64,000 bases of DNA, taken from RH-AL1 sp965198495 (GTDB taxonomy: Bacteria; Pseudomonadota; Alphaproteobacteria; Rhizobiales; Beijerinckiaceae). The stretch is from positions 372,001 to 436,000 of the forward strand of contig CBDAPL010000002.1 of the NCBI GenBank assembly GCA_965198495.1, given 5' to 3'. Made by a program: the position numbers and the translations under genes. Positions 42,696 to 50,662 of the stretch are shown here, piece by piece. Positions within the stretch are counted from its first letter, which is position 1; each line of letters starts with the position of its first letter. The notes under the pieces were generated by a model. It had not been told where the DNA came from. It did no database searches and worked only from the letters and a program-made list of their open reading frames with translations.

Positions 42696-43040
42696 AGGGT
42701 ACGCCCGGGAGGCCGACCAGGAGCCCGCCCGGGCTCTCTTGGTCGCATCACTTCAAGCGATCGTCGGATTGACGACTTAGAAACCATAATTTAAGGTAAA
42801 AGTACCGTCATTGATCGCAGGCCGACGATGATCTCCATGACGCTTATGACGCTATGACGCTTATGACGCTGAAATGTAACGACGCGTGCATTTTGCCGAA
42901 TGTCGCCCACCGGCGACACACTGGTTCTCTCGACGCGCGCCCACCCAGCACCAAACTTGTCTTTTCAGCCGCGCCGACCGGCGGGTCTCCCGCCGCCGCC
43001 CTGGCAATGCTAGGACCAAGCTCGCAAGGAGGCGAAGCGC
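42696..43040. other. Intergenic region with short tandem repeat
   Basis: This is 345 bases without a gene. The word ATGACGCT(T) is repeated four times at 42837-42870, with a 17-base period repeated twice. The promoter of the cytochrome b561 gene must lie here or just downstream, but no clear boxes stand out. Confidence 0.5.
42837..42870. repeat. 17-bp tandem duplication (ATGACGCT words)
   Basis: ATGACGCTTATGACGCT is present twice in a row (42837-42853 and 42854-42870). The spacing of four ATGACGCT words at 8-9 bases suggests either slippage or stacked regulator half-sites. Confidence 0.85.
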
Positions 43041-43655
43041 ATGAAGAATGTCACGAACTTCTCGTCGGTGCAGTACGATCCCGTGGTCAGGGCCGGGCGC
43101 TACAAGGCCGGCGCGCAGGCGTTCCACTGGATCACCGCGCTGCTAATGTTCGCGGTCATCCCGCTCGGCTGGATCTTCGCCGAGTTCAAGACCAAGAACG
43201 GCGCCTTCGAGGCGCCGATCCCCGGGACGCCGGGCGACTACGCCTCGCTGCATAAGACGATCGGGCTCCTCATCTTCGCGATCGTCGCGGCGCGCATCGT
43301 CTTTCGCGCGGTGAACCCGCCGCCGGCGCTGCCCGGCCGCATGCCCGGCTGGGAGAAGGGGCTGTCCGTCGCCTCGCACTGGCTGCTCTACGCGATCCTC
43401 ATCGTCATGCCGGTGTCGGGCTACATCATGTCGTCGGCCGGCGATCGCCCGATCAGCATCCTCGGCCTGTTCGACTTCCCCAAGCTGCCGGTCAGCAAGG
43501 CGGTCGGCGGCAACGCCAAGGACATTCACATCTACGTGCAGTTCGCCGTCTACGCGCTGATCGCGCTGCACGTCCTCGCCACGGCCTGGCACCTCATGGT
43601 CCGGCGCGACGCGATCCTCGATCGCATGCTGCCGCGCCAGGCGAACGCGGACTAG
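43041..43655 (+). CDS. Cytochrome b561
   Basis: This 204-aa four-helix membrane protein has helices at about residues 27-47, 66-88, 108-130 and 168-190. They carry heme-ligand histidines in QAFHWI, SLHKTIG, SHWLLY and LHVLATAWHL. It transfers electrons from ubiquinol, often to periplasmic or superoxide chemistry. AAGGAGG precedes the ATG. The methyltransferase gene follows closely. Confidence 0.93.
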   Translation: MKNVTNFSSVQYDPVVRAGRYKAGAQAFHWITALLMFAVIPLGWIFAEFKTKNGAFEAPIPGTPGDYASLHKTIGLLIFAIVAARIVFRAVNPPPALPGRMPGWEKGLSVASHWLLYAILIVMPVSGYIMSSAGDRPISILGLFDFPKLPVSKAVGGNAKDIHIYVQFAVYALIALHVLATAWHLMVRRDAILDRMLPRQANAD

Positions 43656-43682
43656 CCCGTGCAGCAGCGCAAGGAGCCTCGC

Positions 43683-44495
43683 GTGGTCCTGCCGGCCGGC
43701 GCCTCGGCGCTGCGCGACTACACCGCGCCCGCCGTCAACTTCGGCGCGACCGCCGCCGATTACTCGCGCTGGCGCGTCGGTTTCCCGCAGAGCTTCTTCA
43801 AGCGGCTCTTCTCGGAAGACTGGGTGCATACCGGCGACAGGGTGCTCGATCTCGGCACCGGCACCGGCACGATCGCGCGCGGCCTCGCCCTGCGCGGCTG
43901 TCATGTCACCGGGCTCGACTCCGAGCAGCACCTGCTGACGGAGGCGGCGCGGCTCGATCGCGAGGCGGCGACCGGCGTCACCTACGTCGAGGGCAGGGCC
44001 GAGGCGACCGGCCTGCCGCCGCGCGGCTTCGACGCGGTCACCGCCGGCCAGTGCTGGCATTTCTTCGATCGTTCGCGGGCCATTGCCGAGGTCGGCCGCA
44101 TCCTCGCGCCTGGCGGCCGTCTGATCATCGCGCACTTCGATTGGCTGCCGATGCGCGACAACGTGGTCGCCATGACGGAGCGACTGGTGGAACGCTACAA
44201 TCCCGATTGGCGGCTCGGCAACGATTCGGGCATCTACCCGCCCTGGCTCGCCGATGCGTCGGGCGAAGGCTTCGTCGGGTTGGAGACGTTTTCCTTCGAC
44301 GTTGATGTCGCCTACACGCACGAGGCCTGGCGTGGTCGCATCCGAGCGAGCGCCGGTGTCGGCGCCTCGCTGCCGCCGGCCGGTGTCGCGCGCTTCGACG
44401 AGGATCTCGCGGCCGTGCTGAGGCGCGATTGGCCGCTCGAGCCGCTGCTCATCCCCCACCGCGTCTGGGCGCTCAAAGCGGAATGGCCGGGTTGA
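43683..44495 (+). CDS. Class I SAM-dependent methyltransferase
   Basis: This roughly 270-aa protein of the UbiE/Methyltransf_11 type has motif I VLDLGTGTGTIARGLA, the acidic residue after beta-2 (GLDSE) and the post-motif VTAGQCWHFFD. That last, Trp-rich segment resembles methyltransferases of the same Rossmann group with unknown substrates. GTG 43683 is chosen because AAGGAG lies 6 bases upstream; a GTG at 43659 would add 8 residues. It follows cytochrome b561 by 27 bases and is probably in the same transcript. Confidence 0.87.
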   Translation: MVLPAGASALRDYTAPAVNFGATAADYSRWRVGFPQSFFKRLFSEDWVHTGDRVLDLGTGTGTIARGLALRGCHVTGLDSEQHLLTEAARLDREAATGVTYVEGRAEATGLPPRGFDAVTAGQCWHFFDRSRAIAEVGRILAPGGRLIIAHFDWLPMRDNVVAMTERLVERYNPDWRLGNDSGIYPPWLADASGEGFVGLETFSFDVDVAYTHEAWRGRIRASAGVGASLPPAGVARFDEDLAAVLRRDWPLEPLLIPHRVWALKAEWPG

Positions 44496-44618
44496 CCGCG
44501 GCGCGCCGCGCGACACGGTCAAAGTAACCTTACGCGGGCTTGACCATTTACGTCATCGCGACGGCATGTAAGGACTTGACTGAACTCGCTTGTTGCTTAC
44601 TCAGTGTCGAGGTTCGTC

Positions 44619-45296
44619 ATGCGTTTACTCTTGTCTTTCACCACGTTTGCTTTGCTTGCCGGCACAAACATCGCTTCGGCCACGGTCAGCGTGGCGATCG
44701 ATCTGACGCATCAGCGCATGCGTGTCGAGGGCAGCGAGGGCAATTACGACTGGCCGATCTCGAGCGCGCGATCCGGCTTCTCCACGCCGGGTGGCAGTTT
44801 CGCGCCGACGCACCTCGAACTCATGCACTATTCGAAGAAGTACCACATGTCGCCGATGCCCCACGCGATCTTCTTTCGCGGGGGTTACGCGATCCACGGC
44901 ACGTACTCGACCGCCTCGCTCGGCCGGCCCGCCTCGCACGGCTGCGTCCGCCTTGCGCCGGGCGATGCCGCCACGCTCTACGGCATGGTCCAGCGCGAGG
45001 GCGCGCGCATCTCGATCAGCGGGTCGCCGCCGGCGTCTCGCCCCTTCATGGAGGCGAGCTACCCTCGTCGCAGGTCCTCGACCGGGTCGTACGGGGCGCC
45101 GCGGGTGAGCGACGGAACCTCCGTCGAGAGTTACGGGATCGAGGACGCTCAGCGCCCCTACCGCCGCGCGCGGCGCTACGGCTATATTCAGCAACCGCAA
45201 TATTACGGCTACGGCCAAAACAATGGCTACGGCCAGAGTTACGGCTACGGCCAGACCGGTCAGGGCTTTGGCTACGCCTATACTCCCGACTTCTGA
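44619..45296 (+). CDS. L,D-transpeptidase with Tyr/Gly-rich tail
   Basis: This 225-aa exported YkuD-family enzyme has a signal peptide (to about residue 20, ASA). The catalytic domain has the conserved His in AIHGTYS and the active cysteine in ASHGCVRLAPG. The family forms 3-3 peptidoglycan cross-links or attaches proteins to the wall. The last 65 residues are unusual: Arg-rich, then repeated YGYGQ-type units (about five) ending in TPDF. ATG 44619 has GAGG 7 bases upstream. A paralog lacking the tail lies 130 bases downstream, after a terminator. Confidence 0.92.
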   Translation: MRLLLSFTTFALLAGTNIASATVSVAIDLTHQRMRVEGSEGNYDWPISSARSGFSTPGGSFAPTHLELMHYSKKYHMSPMPHAIFFRGGYAIHGTYSTASLGRPASHGCVRLAPGDAATLYGMVQREGARISISGSPPASRPFMEASYPRRRSSTGSYGAPRVSDGTSVESYGIEDAQRPYRRARRYGYIQQPQYYGYGQNNGYGQSYGYGQTGQGFGYAYTPDF

Positions 45297-45318
45297 CGCC
45301 GAGGCTTGTGGCATGGAA

Positions 45319-45354
45319 AACGCGCCCGGCGACTTAATCGCCGGCGCGTTTGTT
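45319..45354 (+). terminator. Terminator between transpeptidase genes
   Basis: AACGCGCCCGGCGA (45319-45332) pairs with TCGCCGGCGCGTT (45338-45350) with one bulged base and a CTTAA loop, followed by TGTTT. It separates the two L,D-transpeptidase genes into different transcripts. Confidence 0.8.
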
Positions 45355-45426
45355 TGGTGATTTACGCTCAACATCGCGCGTGGAAGGTAGACGAGACCTT
45401 TCCGTCGATTCCCTAAAGAGGCTTCC

Positions 45427-45918
45427 ATGCTGAGAATCTTGTTTGGCGCGACACTTCTCTCGACGGTCGCGGCCCTGCCGGCGATGGCCGCCGTCGACGT
45501 CACCATCGATCTCGCCACCCAGCGCATGCACGTGCAATCCGCGCAGGGCGCCTACGACTGGCCGGTTTCGACCGCCCGCGAGGGCTACGTCACGCCGACC
45601 GGCACCTTCCAGCCGCAGCGCCTCGCCGAGGTGTACTATTCCAAGAAGTACGACAACGCGCCGATGCCGCACGCGATCTTCTTCTATTACGGTTTCGCGA
45701 TCCACGGCAGCTACGAGACCAAGCACCTCGGGCACCCCGCCTCGCACGGCTGCGTGCGCCTCGCGCCCGCCAACGCCGCCAAGCTCTACAGCCTGGTCAG
45801 GGCGGAAGGCGCGACCATTACCATCACCGGCACGCCGCCCGGCCAGGCGCCCTACGCGGCCGTCGCGTCCAATTCGGACAAATCCGGCGGTGGTCTCCTC
45901 TCGTTCCTCGGGTTCTAG
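45427..45918 (+). CDS. L,D-transpeptidase, short paralog
   Basis: The 163-aa protein is a signal peptide (about 21 residues, AMAA) plus a minimal YkuD catalytic domain. The conserved His is in AIHGSYE and the cysteine in ASHGCVRLAPA. It is very similar to the preceding transpeptidase throughout the catalytic region and clearly arose by tandem duplication; it lacks the YG-rich tail. A small secreted protein gene follows 1 base after the stop, so the pair may act together at the wall. Confidence 0.93.
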   Translation: MLRILFGATLLSTVAALPAMAAVDVTIDLATQRMHVQSAQGAYDWPVSTAREGYVTPTGTFQPQRLAEVYYSKKYDNAPMPHAIFFYYGFAIHGSYETKHLGHPASHGCVRLAPANAAKLYSLVRAEGATITITGTPPGQAPYAAVASNSDKSGGGLLSFLGF

Positions 45919-45919
45919 C

Positions 45920-46291
45920 ATGAGGCGCCGGCTCGCCCGTTCGACGGCGCTCGCCGCGCTCGCCGTTTGTGCGTGCGCCGTTTCTGCGTCCGCCGTTTGT
46001 GCGTTCGCCGGGCCGGCGCGCGCGGCCGATCTCGATGGCGAGGTTCTTTCGGCGCCGCCCGAAGGCCTGCCTTGCCAAGATCCGGCGGTCCAGGTGTTCC
46101 CGAGCGTCTGGCTCGGCCACTTCTCCGGCGGCTACTCGCATTATCTCGGGCCGGGCCAGCAGATCGTCCTCGACTATCGCGACGAGAAGCTGTGCTTCCC
46201 GAGCCGGATATCCTGCAACCGGTACATCGCGGCGATGCGCCGGGACTTCCATCGTCCCGAGGGCTACTTCACCTGCCTGCCGATCCGCTGA
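45920..46291 (+). CDS. Small secreted protein next to transpeptidase
   Basis: The 123-aa protein has a long signal region (Ala/Val/Cys-rich, to about residue 36, PARA). The mature 87-residue domain has cysteines at LPCQDP, EKLCFPS, ISCNRY and FTCLPIR, probably two disulfides. The sequence FPSVWLGHFSGGYSHYLGPGQ is distinctive, but I do not recognise a named family. It starts 1 base after the transpeptidase stop and ends 3 bases before the TerB gene, so it is an operon member. Confidence 0.75.
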   Translation: MRRRLARSTALAALAVCACAVSASAVCAFAGPARAADLDGEVLSAPPEGLPCQDPAVQVFPSVWLGHFSGGYSHYLGPGQQIVLDYRDEKLCFPSRISCNRYIAAMRRDFHRPEGYFTCLPIR

Positions 46292-46294
46292 GCG

Positions 46295-46825
46295 ATGTTC
46301 GAGAACCTGAAGAAGTTCATCGCCGATACGATCGGCGAGCCCGAGCGGGCCACCGGCTTCGCCGATGACGACTATCGGCTCGCCACCGCCGCCCTGCTGA
46401 TCCACGTCGCTAACGTCGACGGCGCGATCGATCCACCCGAACGCCAGCGGCTCCGCCAGCTCATCGAGGACCAGTTCGGCCTCGATGCCGCCGACACGAC
46501 GCGGCTGATTGAGCGTGCCGAGCAGAGCGACAAGGAATCGGTCGACTTCTTTCACTTCACGAACGTGCTCAAGCGCGCGCTCGACGATGACGGGCGCCAC
46601 AAGATCATCGAGATGATGTGGAACGTGGTGTTCGCCGATGGCGAGGTGACGGAGTTCGAGGAGAACATCGTCTGGCGCATCGCCGGGTTGCTCGGCGTCT
46701 CCAATCGCGACCGCGTCATGCTGCGCCAGAAGGTCGCCGACGAGCCGCAAGGCCAACCAGAGCACGATGGGCCTTGGTCCGGCACCAGAGCACCCGCCGC
46801 CGAACCCGAGCCCGACAAGGGCTGA
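46295..46825 (+). CDS. TerB-like (tellurite resistance) protein
   Basis: This 176-aa all-helical protein of the TerB/DjlA-N type has paired acidic signatures VANVDGAIDPPERQRL and VFADGEVTEFEENIV, which in the family bind metal at the membrane face. The C-terminal 25 residues are a charged Pro-rich tail. There is no signal peptide. It is in a compact operon behind the transpeptidase and the secreted protein, with an SDR gene 4 bases after it. Confidence 0.9.
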   Translation: MFENLKKFIADTIGEPERATGFADDDYRLATAALLIHVANVDGAIDPPERQRLRQLIEDQFGLDAADTTRLIERAEQSDKESVDFFHFTNVLKRALDDDGRHKIIEMMWNVVFADGEVTEFEENIVWRIAGLLGVSNRDRVMLRQKVADEPQGQPEHDGPWSGTRAPAAEPEPDKG

Positions 46826-46829
46826 CGCC

Positions 46830-47609
46830 ATGCGCGCGGTGGCCTTGATCACGGGAGCGTCCGGCGGCATCGGCGCCGATCTCGCCCGCGTGTTCGCCCG
46901 CCACGGCCACGATCTCGCGCTCGTCGCGCGCGGCGCCGACAAGCTTCACGCCCTCGCCGCCGAACTCGTGCGCGACGGGCGGCCGCGCCCGATCGTCATA
47001 GCCTGCGACCTTGCCGCGCCCGACAGCGTCGACGCCGTCGCCGCGGCGCTCGCGGCGGCGGACGCCCGCGTCGCTTTCCTGGTCAACAATGCCGGCTTCG
47101 GCCTGCTCGGCACGGTCGCCAAGCTCGACGCGCGCGAACAGATCGGCATCGTCGACCTCAACATCCGTTCGCTCCTCGAGCTGACGCTGCGCTTCCTGCC
47201 CGATCTCCGCGTCGCGCGCGGAAAGATCCTCAACGTGGCGTCGATCGCCAGCTTCATGCCGGGGCCGGGCATGGCGGTGTACTATGCCTCGAAGGCCTTC
47301 GTCAGCGCCTTCTCGCGCGCCCTGACGGAGGAGTTGAAGGAGACGGGCGTCGGCGTGAGCGTCCTGCATCCCGGCGTCACGACGACGGGCTTCCAGGCAC
47401 GTGCCAGCTTCCACAAGGCACCCGCCCTGAAGGCGATGAAGGGCGCGACATCGCTGTCGGTGGCCGAGGCCGGCTACGCCGGACTGATGGCCGGGCGCCG
47501 CACCATCGTGCCGGGTGTCGGCAACAAGGTCGGCGCGCTGCTGCTGCCGCTCGTCCCCGACGCCCTGCTGCAGCCGCTCGTGTACCGCTTCCAGCGCGGG
47601 CGGACGTAG
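46830..47609 (+). CDS. SDR oxidoreductase
   Basis: This 259-aa classical short-chain dehydrogenase has GASGGIG, NNAGFG, catalytic Ser in NVASIASF and Y-Y-A-S-K. The C-terminus has a hydrophobic stretch (GALLLPLVPDALLQPL) that may touch the membrane, as in DltE/YqjQ-like members acting on lipids. It starts at ATG 46830, 4 bases after the TerB stop. Confidence 0.9.
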   Translation: MRAVALITGASGGIGADLARVFARHGHDLALVARGADKLHALAAELVRDGRPRPIVIACDLAAPDSVDAVAAALAAADARVAFLVNNAGFGLLGTVAKLDAREQIGIVDLNIRSLLELTLRFLPDLRVARGKILNVASIASFMPGPGMAVYYASKAFVSAFSRALTEELKETGVGVSVLHPGVTTTGFQARASFHKAPALKAMKGATSLSVAEAGYAGLMAGRRTIVPGVGNKVGALLLPLVPDALLQPLVYRFQRGRT

Positions 47610-47629
47610 GGCATCCCCTCGCCGCACGT

Positions 47630-47692
47630 CGTCACTTTGCCAGAGTCGTCACTTTGGTCAGAGTCGTCACTTTGTCGGGAGCCGTCACCTTG
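47630..47692. repeat. Tandem repeat of 17-18 bp
   Basis: CGTCACTTTG occurs at 47630, 47647 and 47665, with a variant CGTCACCTTG at 47683, in units of 17, 18 and 18 bases with the spacer CAGAGT conserved in part. It lies just after the SDR stop and before a convergent small gene. Confidence 0.85.
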
Positions 47693-47707
47693 CCCAGGGG
47701 CGGCGGA

Positions 47708-47902
47708 TCAGCCCGGGAGGCGCGGCGGCAGGGTGATCGGCTCGCCGGACCCGCGCCAGACCTTCGCGAGGGATCCGTCCCAGCGGCTTGCGCGCCGCCG
47801 GCGATCGGCCCTGGCGGCAAGCGACGCCTGGTAGAGCCGCGCATAGGCTTCGCTCGAAAACGAGCGGCCGATATGGGCGAAGTTCGGCGTGGTCGATGTC
47901 AT
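47708..47902 (-). CDS. Small basic hypothetical protein
   Basis: The 64-aa frame starts at ATG 47902, with GAGGA 7 bases upstream. It holds FAHIGRSFSSEAYARLYQAS followed by an Arg-rich helix (ARADRRRRASRW) and a Pro-rich end. There is no membrane segment or cysteine. I do not recognise it. It is divergent from rph. Codon use supports it moderately. Confidence 0.5.
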   Translation of the reverse strand: MTSTTPNFAHIGRSFSSEAYARLYQASLAARADRRRRASRWDGSLAKVWRGSGEPITLPPRLPG

Positions 47903-48057
47903 GATCTGGTCCTCGTAGGACGACCATAGCGTCGATCTGTAAAGGTCTGACGACGAAACGGCACGCAGTTCCTGTGGATCCCAAGTCAGCGGCCGGCATG
48001 GTTGCGCCGACACGCCGTCGCCCGTAACAACCGCGCGTACCCTGATCAGGAGCTTGC

Positions 48058-48777
48058 ATGCGACCCTCGAACCGCGCCCCCGACGAACTGCGTCCCGTGA
48101 CCATGGAACGCAAGGTCGCCCGCTACGCGGAAGGGTCTTGCCTGGTGAAGTTCGGCGGCACCCACGTGCTTTGCACCGCCTCGCTCGAGGACAAGCCGCC
48201 GCCGTGGCTGCGCGGCCAGGGGCGCGGCTGGATCACCGCCGAATACGCGATGCTGCCGCGCGCCACCCACACCCGCTCGCGACGCGAGTCGACCTCCGGC
48301 AAGCAGTCGGGCCGCACGCAGGAGATCCAGCGGCTGATCGGCCGCAGCCTGCGCGCCGTGACCAACCTGCAGGGCATGGGCGAACGGCAGGTCACGCTCG
48401 ATTGCGACGTCCTGCAGGCCGACGGCGGCACGCGGACCGCCTCGATCACCGGCGCCTGGATCGCGCTGCACGATTGCTTCGACTGGATGCGCAGCCGCTC
48501 CATCGTCAAGGAGAACCCGCTGCGCGACAACGTCGCGGCGATCTCCTGCGGCATCTATCAGGGCGCGCCCGTGCTCGACCTCGACTACGCCGAGGACTCG
48601 GAGGCGCAGACCGACGCGAACTTCGTGATGTCGGGCGCCGGCGCGCTCGTCGAGGTTCAGGCCTCCGCCGAGGGCGCCGTCTTCAGCGAGGCCGAGCTCG
48701 CCGCGATGATGGCGCTGGCCAAGGCCGGGATCGCCGAGCTTGTGGCGCTACAGAAGCAGGCGCTGGCTCGCGCGTGA
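48058..48777 (+). CDS. rph: Ribonuclease PH
   Basis: This 239-aa phosphorolytic 3' exonuclease trims tRNA 3' ends with phosphate. The N-terminal MRPSNRAPDELRPV, GQGRGWITAEYAMLP, RTQEIQRLIGRSLR and LQADGGTRTASI are the family's diagnostic blocks, including the phosphate-binding Arg pair. AGGAGC precedes the start. rdgB follows within 30 bases, a common alphaproteobacterial order. Confidence 0.97.
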   Translation: MRPSNRAPDELRPVTMERKVARYAEGSCLVKFGGTHVLCTASLEDKPPPWLRGQGRGWITAEYAMLPRATHTRSRRESTSGKQSGRTQEIQRLIGRSLRAVTNLQGMGERQVTLDCDVLQADGGTRTASITGAWIALHDCFDWMRSRSIVKENPLRDNVAAISCGIYQGAPVLDLDYAEDSEAQTDANFVMSGAGALVEVQASAEGAVFSEAELAAMMALAKAGIAELVALQKQALARA

Positions 48778-48805
48778 CCGGCGATCGACGGAGCTTCGAT
48801 CCGTG

Positions 48806-49429
48806 ATGCCGAGGCTGATCGCCGACAAGCTCGTGATCGCGACGCATAATGCCGGCAAGCTGAGGGAGATGCGCGCGCTGCTGGCGCCCTACGGCGTGGA
48901 CGCTATCTCTGCCGCCGATCTCGGGCTGGCGGAGCCCGACGAGACCGGCACGACCTTCGCCGCCAATGCGATCATCAAGGCGGAGGCGGCGACGCGGGCG
49001 ACCGGGCTTCATGCCTTCGCCGACGATTCCGGCCTGTGCGTCGACGCCCTCGACGGCGCCCCCGGCATCTTTTCCGCGCGATGGGCCAAGGATCACGGCG
49101 ATTTCTCGGGCGCGATGGCGGCGCTGCGCCTGGCGCTCGAGAAGCAGGCGGCTCGCGATCCTTATCACGCGCATTTCACCTCGGCTCTCGCCCTGAGCCG
49201 CCCCGGCGAAGTCGCGATCGCGGTCGAGGGGCGGATCGACGGACGCCTCGTCTTCCCGCCACGCGGCAGGCTCGGCTTCGGCTACGATCCGATCTTCCTG
49301 CCGGAGGGACACGATCGCACGTTCGGCGAGATGGCGCCCGACGAGAAACACGGGTTGCCCGCCGACGGTTCGCGAGCGCTCTCGCACCGTGCCCGCGCGT
49401 TCCAGGACTTCGCCCGCCGCTGCCTATGA
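48806..49429 (+). CDS. rdgB: dITP/XTP pyrophosphatase
   Basis: This 207-aa Ham1/RdgB enzyme hydrolyses non-canonical purine triphosphates (dITP, XTP) to monophosphates and so protects DNA. The signature blocks are THNAGKLREMRALL, TFAANAIIKAEAA, FADDSGLCVDALDG, FGYDPIFLPEG and the end ALSHRARAF. ATG 48806 is used; a GTG one codon earlier is slightly better spaced from GGAG. Its last 6 bases overlap the end of the convergent haloacid dehalogenase gene. Confidence 0.97.
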   Translation: MPRLIADKLVIATHNAGKLREMRALLAPYGVDAISAADLGLAEPDETGTTFAANAIIKAEAATRATGLHAFADDSGLCVDALDGAPGIFSARWAKDHGDFSGAMAALRLALEKQAARDPYHAHFTSALALSRPGEVAIAVEGRIDGRLVFPPRGRLGFGYDPIFLPEGHDRTFGEMAPDEKHGLPADGSRALSHRARAFQDFARRCL

Positions 49430-50116
49430 GCCCCAGCGCGCGATGACGGCGTCGGCGAGCGCGCCCAGATCCGCCGCCACGATGGTGGGTTGCGGCACGC
49501 CTTCGACGGGAAGCGGCGCGTTGCCGGCGCGCAGCACCAGCGCCGAGGACGCGCCGAAAAGCTGGGCGCCGAGCGTATCCCAGACATGGCAGGCCACGAG
49601 GCACATGGTCCCGGGCGCGATGCCGAGCGCCGCGGCCGCGACAGCGTAGGTCTCCGGCGCCGGCTTGAAGCGCCGCGCCGTGTCGACGCTGCAGCGCTGC
49701 TCGAAGAAACGGTCGAGACCGGCTTTTCGCAGCGGACCGCCGTCGGGGCTCGGCGGCGAATTGGTCAGGGTGGCGAGACGGAAGCCGGCGCCCCGCAGCC
49801 TCTCGAGCGCCGGCACGACGTCCGGATGGGCCGGCATCGCGCCGGTGCGCGCCGCGAGTTCGGCGACGTCGGCGTCCGAGACCGTCACGCCGCGGACCGC
49901 GCCGATCATCCGCAGGACGCCGGCACCGAGAACGCCGAAGGGCTGGTACGCACCCGCCAACGTGATCGTCTGCGAATAGAGGACGACTTGCGCGAACCAT
50001 TCGCGCATGGCGCCGCCATCGCCGAAGACGCGCGCGAACAACGGCGTCAGGTGTTCGAGGTCGAGCAGCGTCTCGTTGACGTCGAATACGAGCACGGGTT
50101 TTTGGCGAGCGCTCAT
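49424..50116 (-). CDS. L-2-haloacid dehalogenase (HAD type II)
   Basis: This 230-aa HAD-superfamily enzyme has the nucleophile Asp12 in FDVNETLLDL, an Arg/Gln cap region, LTNSPP (motif II), the Lys in RRFKPAPETY and motif III in CLVACHVWDTLGA. The set matches (S)-2-haloacid dehalogenases, which replace halide by hydroxide. Start 50116 is chosen; upstream frame extension would add a non-conserved 27 residues. The neighbours give no sign of a haloacid pathway, so a broader HAD role is possible. Confidence 0.9.
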   Translation of the reverse strand: MSARQKPVLVFDVNETLLDLEHLTPLFARVFGDGGAMREWFAQVVLYSQTITLAGAYQPFGVLGAGVLRMIGAVRGVTVSDADVAELAARTGAMPAHPDVVPALERLRGAGFRLATLTNSPPSPDGGPLRKAGLDRFFEQRCSVDTARRFKPAPETYAVAAAALGIAPGTMCLVACHVWDTLGAQLFGASSALVLRAGNAPLPVEGVPQPTIVAADLGALADAVIARWGS

Positions 50117-50167
50117 CGTCGCGGGACTCCCTTCTCCGAGGCTCTCGGCAAACCACGCCGCTCGATC

Positions 50168-50201
50168 ATCGATCGTGCATGGATATCGATCGTGCATGGA
50201 T
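50168..50201. repeat. Perfect 17-bp tandem duplication
   Basis: ATCGATCGTGCATGGAT occurs twice with no gap in the region between the divergent dehalogenase and the 102-aa gene. It may be slippage or a doubled regulator site. Confidence 0.88.
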
Positions 50202-50292
50202 GATGCGCGTTCTAAGTCTATCGTTGTATGTTGCGGTGCAGCAAAACGAGCTCTAAGCTATCGCGAACGACAGAGGCAGGAGGTTCGCGGTT

Positions 50293-50601
50293 ATGTCTGC
50301 AACCTGGAACACCAAATACGGTTCGCGTCGCGTACGCCACGATCCTCCAACGCTCGCGGAGGCGATCGCCGCCGCGCAGGGCCTTACGGACGATATCCAA
50401 GGTCAGATCCAGATCGCCGCCGATCTCATGGGCGTGAGCCTCGCCGAGGCCAAGAGCGAGATGCAGAAGCTTTCGCCCGATCGACGCGCGATCCGCATCG
50501 TGTCCGCGCCAGCCAGGGAGGGCAGCCGCACCGTCGTCGTCGAGCGCAAGCTGAGCCGGCGCGTCATCGCGAGAACCGGCACGATCAGGGCCTTGGCATA
50601 G
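50293..50601 (+). CDS. Conserved hypothetical protein (102 aa)
   Basis: The 102-aa protein has an aromatic, basic start (WNTKYGSRRVRHDPPTL), then a helix EAIAAAQGLTDD and an amphipathic stretch IQIAADLMGVSLAEAKSEM, with a basic C-terminus. AGGAGG is 9 bases upstream. I recall similar small proteins in Methylobacterium-like genomes without a known role. It is soluble with no cysteine; the basic ends could contact nucleic acid. Confidence 0.75.
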   Translation: MSATWNTKYGSRRVRHDPPTLAEAIAAAQGLTDDIQGQIQIAADLMGVSLAEAKSEMQKLSPDRRAIRIVSAPAREGSRTVVVERKLSRRVIARTGTIRALA

Positions 50602-50662
50602 GCCAAGCCGAAGTGCCGATTATCTAAGACGCTTCGCCCAAGGCCATGAGAGACGGTGGTGT

